Below are positions 13,764-17,480 of a DNA stretch of 17,480 nucleotides, in pieces. The stretch's first letter is position 1. Each line of letters starts with the position of its first letter. The stretch comes from Chloroflexota bacterium (GTDB lineage Bacteria > Chloroflexota > Limnocylindria > Limnocylindrales > CSP1-4). The notes under the pieces are model-generated. The model worked only from the letters and a program-made list of their open reading frames with translations. It searched no databases and was not told the DNA's origin. Location: assembly GCA_029858845.1 (NCBI GenBank), contig JAOUEG010000010.1, positions 1 through 17,480 on the forward strand, written 5' to 3'. Made by a program: the position numbers and the translations under genes.

Positions 13764-14897
13764 CTATCCGGGATGGCCGTGCGGCATGGCCGGGTCGGTT
13801 GGGAAGCGACCGGGTCGCGGCGCGCGCCCCGCCCAGCGCACCGCATTCCCGTCCCGCTTCCGCACCGCGAGCGCGCTGATGGCTTCGAGAGCGGCTCGAT
13901 TGGCCGCCATCGCCGTGGTCTCGGCGTGATCGTACGGCGGCGACACTTCGACGACGTCCATCCCGGCCAGGTCCACCGCAAGCACGATCTGCCGGATCGC
14001 ACGCAAGACCTCCCGGGTCAGCATCCCACCCGGTTCCGGTGTGCCGGTACCCGGGGCCATCCCCGGATCGATGACGTCGATGTCGAGGCTGAGGTAGACA
14101 TGGTCGGGTCCGTCGAGCGCTTCGTCGATCGCCTGCGCGACGACGGCCTCGGCGCCGCGCTCCTCGATCTCGCGCATGAAGTGGTAGCGAAACCCCTGCT
14201 CCTTCATCCACTCGAACGTGTCCACCGGCGGCCAGTAGCCGCGGAGCCCTACCTGGACGAAGTTCTTGCCCTTGACGGCACCGGACTCGACGAGCCGTCG
14301 CATCGGCGTCCCGTGACCGGACAGCACGCCCCAGTCGTCCGGGGCCGTGTCCGCATGCGCATCGAAATGGACGATGCCGATGCTGCCCGGCCGCCGCACC
14401 TCCGCGATCGCCGACGCACTCGGCCAGGTGATGGAGTGATCTCCGCCGAGGATGATCGGGATGGCGCCGGTCTCGGCGACTTCGAGCACCTTGCGGTAGA
14501 TGAGCGCGTGGGCTCGGTCGATCCAGGCGGGCACGATGTTGGCGTCGCCGCCGTCCACCACATTGAGGATCTCGAACGGCTCCACGTCGAGCTGCAACGA
14601 GTTGATGGAACCGGACGTGTACTGCGCCTCGCGGATCGCTCGCGGTCCGAAGCGGGCGCCGGGTCGGTGACTGACCGCGTCGTCGAACGGCGCCCCGATG
14701 ATCGCGACGTCGACCTCACGCCGACGCAGCTCCGCTGGGTCCGTGACCCACGGCAGCTTCATGAAGCTGGCCGATCCGACGTAGGTCGGCAGGTCGTAGT
14801 CGCTGTACGTCTCGTAGGCGCGATCCCAGCCGTTGGCGACGGCGAAGTCGGGGGCGCCCTCCGACTCGGGATCGGCGTCGTTGGGGCGCTCGGCCAC
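13764..14897 (-). CDS. speB: Agmatinase/ureohydrolase family protein
   Basis: The 377-residue protein is a binuclear manganese ureohydrolase. Metal-site motifs are all present: GGDHS (His154), HFDAHADT (Asp179, His181, Asp183) and SLDIDVIDP (Asp272, Asp274), followed by GTGTPEPGG with the conserved Glu288. It should release urea from agmatine or a related guanidino compound; guanidinobutyrate, guanidinopropionate or guanidine are alternatives, because the substrate loop is not diagnostic by eye. The N-terminal 40 residues or so are longer than in E. coli SpeB. I prefer GTG 14897, since GGAGG lies 5 nt before it; ATG 14954 in the same frame has only weak ribosome pairing. The methyltransferase follows after 3 nt and an M20 hydrolase precedes it. 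Confidence 0.9.
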   Translation of the reverse strand: MAERPNDADPESEGAPDFAVANGWDRAYETYSDYDLPTYVGSASFMKLPWVTDPAELRRREVDVAIIGAPFDDAVSHRPGARFGPRAIREAQYTSGSINSLQLDVEPFEILNVVDGGDANIVPAWIDRAHALIYRKVLEVAETGAIPIILGGDHSITWPSASAIAEVRRPGSIGIVHFDAHADTAPDDWGVLSGHGTPMRRLVESGAVKGKNFVQVGLRGYWPPVDTFEWMKEQGFRYHFMREIEERGAEAVVAQAIDEALDGPDHVYLSLDIDVIDPGMAPGTGTPEPGGMLTREVLRAIRQIVLAVDLAGMDVVEVSPPYDHAETTAMAANRAALEAISALAVRKRDGNAVRWAGRAPRPGRFPTDPAMPHGHPG

Positions 14898-14902
14898 GGG
14901 AA

Positions 14903-14907
14903 CCTCC
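14903..14907 (-). promoter_or_regulatory. Shine-Dalgarno site that favours the GTG start of speB
   Basis: GGAGG on the minus strand is 5 nt before GTG 14897. Nothing comparable precedes the in-frame ATG at 14954. Confidence 0.65.
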
Positions 14908-14919
14908 GGGAGACGGATC

Positions 14920-14938
14920 GACCCGGCCGGGCCGGGTC
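14920..14938 (-). repeat. Perfect GC hairpin just upstream of the speB ribosome site
   Basis: GACCCGG and CCGGGTC form an exact 7-bp stem around a 5-nt loop, 12 nt before the GGAGG. If the GTG start is right, the hairpin sits in the 5' leader and could affect translation. If the ATG start is right, it is merely coding sequence. Confidence 0.4.
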
Positions 14939-15009
14939 CTGCGATCGCCGTCATCTCGCTTGGGGCGCCGCCGGTTCGAGATCGGCCGTCCAGCGGGGCG
15001 CGCCGGTGG

Positions 15010-15038
15010 ATGGTAGCACCCCCCTGTCGGGCGTCGAA
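15010..15038 (-). promoter_or_regulatory. Weak candidate promoter of speB
   Basis: The minus strand reads TTCGAC, 17 nt spacer, TACCAT. The hexamers are poor matches. Transcription would start near 15003 and leave a leader of about 105 nt to the GTG. Confidence 0.3.
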
Positions 15039-15039
15039 T

Positions 15040-15053
15040 CAGCGAAGCCGCTG
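15040..15053 (-). terminator. Small hairpin after the M20 hydrolase gene
   Basis: CAGCG-GCTT-CGCTG on the minus strand, 14 nt beyond the stop, followed by ATTCGACG. The stem is only 5 bp and there is no real U-tract. Confidence 0.3.
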
Positions 15054-15067
15054 GTCCGACGCCGGGT

Positions 15068-16291
15068 TCAGCGAGCGGTCCGGCCCTCGGTCGCGCTCCG
15101 GAACGATGCCCAGGCGGCCTCGACGAGGACGGGGTCCGCGAACAGGTCGTAGGCGGTCTGGGCGACCAGCGTGGCGGCCAGGAGCGTCGTCTCGTCCGCC
15201 CTGGGCGTCGCGGCCGCATCGCGAAAGGCGGTCGAATGGCCGGGTACGCCCTCGTCGCAGATGGCGAGATCCGGGTGGATGGCGGGGCAGACCCAGCTGA
15301 CGTTGGCCATGTCCGTGCTGCCCGAGTTCGGATCGTCGCCCATGTCCGTGATGCCGTAGGCGCCCATGTTCGCCCTGAAACGCTCGGCGAGGACGGGGTT
15401 GTTGACCATCGTCGTCGCCCAGCCGGAGAACGACACGTCGACCGTGGTACCGGTCGCCATGGCGGCCGCCTCGCACATCGCCTCGAATGCCCGACGCATC
15501 TTCCCGTAGCCTTCCGGGTCCTCGGCCCGGATCATGAACCAGGCAGACGTTCGGTCCGGGATGATGTTGGCGGCCGTGCCGCCCTCGCGGATAATCCCGT
15601 GGACTCGTGAGGTCGGTCGCAGCTGCTGACGCCACAGTCCGACCGATGTGAACAGCATGATCAGCGCGTCGAGGGCGTTCTTCCCCATCCACGGGTCCGA
15701 GGACGCGTGGGCCTGGAGACCGGTGAACACGACGTCCACGTCCTCCGACGCGAGCGGGTGCGACTCGACGTGGTTCCGGTCGCACGGGTGGAAGAGCAGG
15801 GCGGCGTCGAGGCCCTCGAACAGACCCTGGTCGATCATGATCTGCTTGCCGCTGCCATGCTCCTCGGCCGGAGTGCCGAGGAACACGATCGCGCCCGGCA
15901 GCTCGTCGGCGATCGTGGCAAGGGCGATAGCCGCACCGAGACCGGAGGCCGCCATCGTGTTGTGGCCGCAACCGTGCCCGAGTCCCGGCAGCGCGTCGTA
16001 TTCCGCGAGGATCCCGATCCGCGGCCCCTCGGTCGCGCGCCCTCCGCGTTTCACGGCCCGGATGGCCGTGGCGAGACCCCCGGCGGGGTACTCCACCTCG
16101 AAACCGTGCGCCCGCAATCGGTCCGCGATCCAGGCGGAAGCCTGGAACTCCTCGAAGGCCGCTTCCGGGTTCGCGTGGATCCGATGCGACAGGTCGATGA
16201 TCTCGGACCGCGCCGACTCCACGGCGGCGGCGAGCCGAGCCTTGACCTCAGCACCGGGCTCGGCGGGAGTGGTCGCCAAGAGATCAGGCAT
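15068..16291 (-). CDS. M20 family amidohydrolase (PM20D2 / aminobenzoyl-glutamate hydrolase-like)
   Basis: The 407-residue zinc-dependent hydrolase shows EYDALPGLGHGCGHN (Cys108, His110), PAEEHGSGK (Glu143-Glu144), FHPCDRNH (His168) and GLQAHASSDPWMGKNALDAL with the dimer-domain His195. Near the C-terminus SGSTDMANVSW and a late histidine in GVPGHSTAF complete the site. This set is typical of the M20D subgroup around PM20D2 and AbgB, which cleave amide bonds in acylated or aminobenzoyl amino acids and some dipeptides. The start ATG 16291 has GGAG 5 nt upstream. It precedes speB on the same strand by about 170 nt. Release of an amino acid or amine that feeds the ureohydrolase is conceivable but unproven. 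Confidence 0.9.
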   Translation of the reverse strand: MPDLLATTPAEPGAEVKARLAAAVESARSEIIDLSHRIHANPEAAFEEFQASAWIADRLRAHGFEVEYPAGGLATAIRAVKRGGRATEGPRIGILAEYDALPGLGHGCGHNTMAASGLGAAIALATIADELPGAIVFLGTPAEEHGSGKQIMIDQGLFEGLDAALLFHPCDRNHVESHPLASEDVDVVFTGLQAHASSDPWMGKNALDALIMLFTSVGLWRQQLRPTSRVHGIIREGGTAANIIPDRTSAWFMIRAEDPEGYGKMRRAFEAMCEAAAMATGTTVDVSFSGWATTMVNNPVLAERFRANMGAYGITDMGDDPNSGSTDMANVSWVCPAIHPDLAICDEGVPGHSTAFRDAAATPRADETTLLAATLVAQTAYDLFADPVLVEAAWASFRSATEGRTAR

Positions 16292-16359
16292 GGGTACTCC
16301 AACGACATGGCGATGAACGGGCAGATGACGGCGGGACGCCGCGGGCCTTCTGAAGGGTA

Positions 16360-16381
16360 GCGCCGGCGGCCGGTCCGGCGC
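16360..16381 (-). terminator. Strong GC hairpin between the membrane protein and M20 genes
   Basis: GCGCCGG and CCGGCGC form a perfect 7-bp stem with an 8-nt loop, followed on the minus strand by TACCCTTC. It lies 40 nt past the membrane-protein stop and looks like a non-canonical terminator. Confidence 0.4.
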
Positions 16382-16420
16382 CGGCCGGTGCGAATGCGGG
16401 ACTTGGCGCAGCGAGGCCCG

Positions 16421-16795
16421 TCACCGCTCCGCGGACAAGGTCGACTCTGCGACCAGCACGAGAGCCAGGATGAACAGGGCGATCGGAAGCTCCAACGCGC
16501 CCTGTAGCCGGAGCACCACGAAGACGGCGGCGACCAACCCTACCCAGCCGCCTCGCCTGACCGCGCGAGCCCAGTCGCCCCGATAGGCGATCCCCTGATG
16601 GCGCGCGAACACAACCAACCACCAGACCGGGATCGTGGTCAGGGCGATGGCAAGGCCGATCAGGGCGGCCCCAACGAACCCCGCCACGGGATCCGCGATG
16701 GGGTCGCGGGTCGTCACGACGATGCCGACCAGGATCCACAGGACCGCGGCGGCACCGAACACGCCAAGATTCGCAAGGCGGTCGAGGCGTTCCAT
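16421..16795 (-). CDS. Small integral membrane protein, about four helices, function unknown
   Basis: The 124-residue protein is mostly hydrophobic, with predicted membrane segments near 8-28, 37-64, 83-96 and 101-118. The only hydrophilic loop of note is basic (ARHQGIAYRGDWARAVRRGG, about 64-83), which would face the cytoplasm by the positive-inside rule. I recognise no family motif or catalytic residue. The ATG at 16795 has no ribosome site, but TAGACT lies 8 nt before it, consistent with a leaderless mRNA. It lies between a helicase-nuclease gene and an M20 hydrolase, each separated by a GC hairpin, so it is probably a single-gene unit. Confidence 0.78.
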   Translation of the reverse strand: MERLDRLANLGVFGAAAVLWILVGIVVTTRDPIADPVAGFVGAALIGLAIALTTIPVWWLVVFARHQGIAYRGDWARAVRRGGWVGLVAAVFVVLRLQGALELPIALFILALVLVAESTLSAER

Positions 16796-16803
16796 GACGC
16801 CCG

Positions 16804-16809
16804 AGTCTA
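16804..16809 (-). promoter_or_regulatory. -10 element of a leaderless promoter for the membrane protein
   Basis: The minus strand reads TAGACT, 8 nt before ATG 16795. The same hexamer occurs upstream of mrfA. The -35 region is occupied by the 16818-16836 hairpin and shows no TTGACA. Confidence 0.4.
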
Positions 16810-16817
16810 GGGGGTCG

Positions 16818-16836
16818 GAGCGGCTCCCCGCCGCTC
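16818..16836 (-). terminator. Perfect 7-bp hairpin after the helicase-nuclease gene
   Basis: GAGCGGC and GCCGCTC pair exactly around GGGGA on the minus strand, 16 nt past the stop at 16853. No U-tract follows. It may end the upstream transcript before the membrane-protein promoter. Confidence 0.4.
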
Positions 16837-16852
16837 GCCTCCCCGTGGTCCG

Positions 16853-17480
16853 CTACGACCCGGCCCGGGCATCCGCCACACTCGATGGGCAGATCTCGCG
16901 GAACGCGCACCAGCGGCAGGACTGGCGGTCCGGCCGCGCGGTGTAGTCGCGCCGACGGATCCCTCCGGCGGCCCTGGCGATCTTGTCCCTCGCTTTCGCG
17001 AGGCGCTTCGGGTCGACCGCGACCTTGCCGACGAGACCCGAGTCGAGGAAATGCAGCGCGATGGAGTCCGGCAACCGGCCGGTCATGGCCTCGTATCCCA
17101 TCGCATAGATCTGGAGCTGGAGCGAGTCCCGGGCGCGTTGGCGCGCCCGGGCGGGATCGCGCACGTCCGATGACTTGTAGTCCGTGATCGTCACGCGTTC
17201 CCGACCGAGGATGCCGAGCGTCGGGGATACGACGTCCGCCGAGGGCGACGCTTCCGGCCTCGACGGCAAGGCGTTCGCCGCGGGTGCAGACGCCGTCGCA
17301 TCCGCCGGCCGAGCCTGCCCGTCCTCGGGTGCCTCGGGTTCCACGTCCACCCGGTCCCAGCGACCTCGGACACGGTCGCCCCCGAGCACGAAACTGAACT
17401 CCCGCTCCACGTACGTCGGGATGACCGCTCCGGGCTGGAGTTGCGCGTCTCGGAAACGACGCAGTGCCGCGCGACCAGCC
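16853..17480 (-). CDS. UvrD/AddA-type helicase, C-terminal PD-(D/E)XK nuclease domain (cut by window end)
   Basis: The last 209 residues of a larger protein are visible; the frame is open through the window edge. LRRFRDAQLQPGAVIPTYVEREFSF followed by RVRGRWDRVD is the typical entry to the nuclease domain that ends many UvrD/PcrA-like helicases. ITDYKSSDVR provides the catalytic Asp-x-Lys pair, QLQIYAMGYE the conserved Gln, and CRWCAFREICPS (C-x2-C-x5-C) three cysteines of an iron-sulfur cluster of AddB type; the fourth would be upstream. Between RWDRVD and TITDYKSS lies an unusual insert of about 45 residues rich in Ala, Pro, Ser and Glu. The likely role is end resection or recombination repair. 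A GTG at 17410 could be mistaken for a start, but homology-like sequence continues upstream. Confidence 0.87.
   Translation of the reverse strand, partial: AGRAALRRFRDAQLQPGAVIPTYVEREFSFVLGGDRVRGRWDRVDVEPEAPEDGQARPADATASAPAANALPSRPEASPSADVVSPTLGILGRERVTITDYKSSDVRDPARARQRARDSLQLQIYAMGYEAMTGRLPDSIALHFLDSGLVGKVAVDPKRLAKARDKIARAAGGIRRRDYTARPDRQSCRWCAFREICPSSVADARAGS

Noticed and set aside
13773..15152. 459-codon plus-strand open frame
   Set aside because: Antisense to the ureohydrolase gene, whose metal-binding motifs are complete. No domain is seen in the plus-strand product.
1..17480. CRISPR arrays, insertion sequences, phage genes, defence islands
   Set aside because: No repeated spacer pattern, transposase, integrase, terminal inverted repeats or toxin/defence domains were seen. 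The gene content is chromosomal housekeeping plus repair.

Overview
This is a high-GC bacterial chromosome segment with about 18 densely packed protein genes, two of them cut by the window edges, and one tRNA gene. There is no mobile element, CRISPR array or phage signature. The gene set suggests a high-GC Gram-positive-type or Chloroflexota-like bacterium: an FtsH start, a DivIC/FtsB-type division protein, the DUF2342 family also labelled 'coenzyme F420 biosynthesis-associated', a CpaE-like ATPase, a MrfA/MrfB pair, and a LexA-like box of the Bacillus/Mycobacterium type. Chloroflexota is my best guess, made from protein flavour only.

Left part (1-2030, minus strand): an FtsB/DivIC-like protein, a beta-carbonic anhydrase, a CAU-anticodon tRNA and the 5' end of ftsH. 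A short divergent control region (2031-2163) holds a TTGACA-type promoter for the division gene, a perfect 8-bp inverted repeat, and a perfect CCGAACA-TC-TGTTCGG palindrome next to the plus-strand repair operon.

Middle (2164-7252): mrfA and mrfB, a helicase and a DEDDh exonuclease with an ATGA start/stop overlap. They match the Bacillus subtilis pair known for repair of mitomycin-type DNA damage. The mrfB frame runs 210 nt into the convergent pfkB-family kinase gene. A GTG-started acidic protein of unknown function follows on the plus strand.

Right part (7357-17480, all minus strand; listed here in transcription order from the right): the C-terminus of a UvrD/AddA-type helicase-nuclease, a small four-helix membrane protein, an M20 amidohydrolase, an agmatinase-family ureohydrolase, a methyltransferase, a receiver-CpaE-like ATPase, glutamate racemase, a DUF2342 metalloprotease-like protein, a D-2-hydroxyacid dehydrogenase and a divergent YchF. 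MurI/DUF2342/dehydrogenase are joined by 4-nt ATGA overlaps, so they are probably translated as a coupled set.

The two most interesting signals are the LexA-like operator in front of mrfAB, suggesting SOS control of this repair pair, and a repeated start architecture in which a TAnnnT -10 hexamer lies 6-8 nt before the ATG (ftsB-like, ychF, cpaE-like, membrane protein), suggesting leaderless mRNAs.
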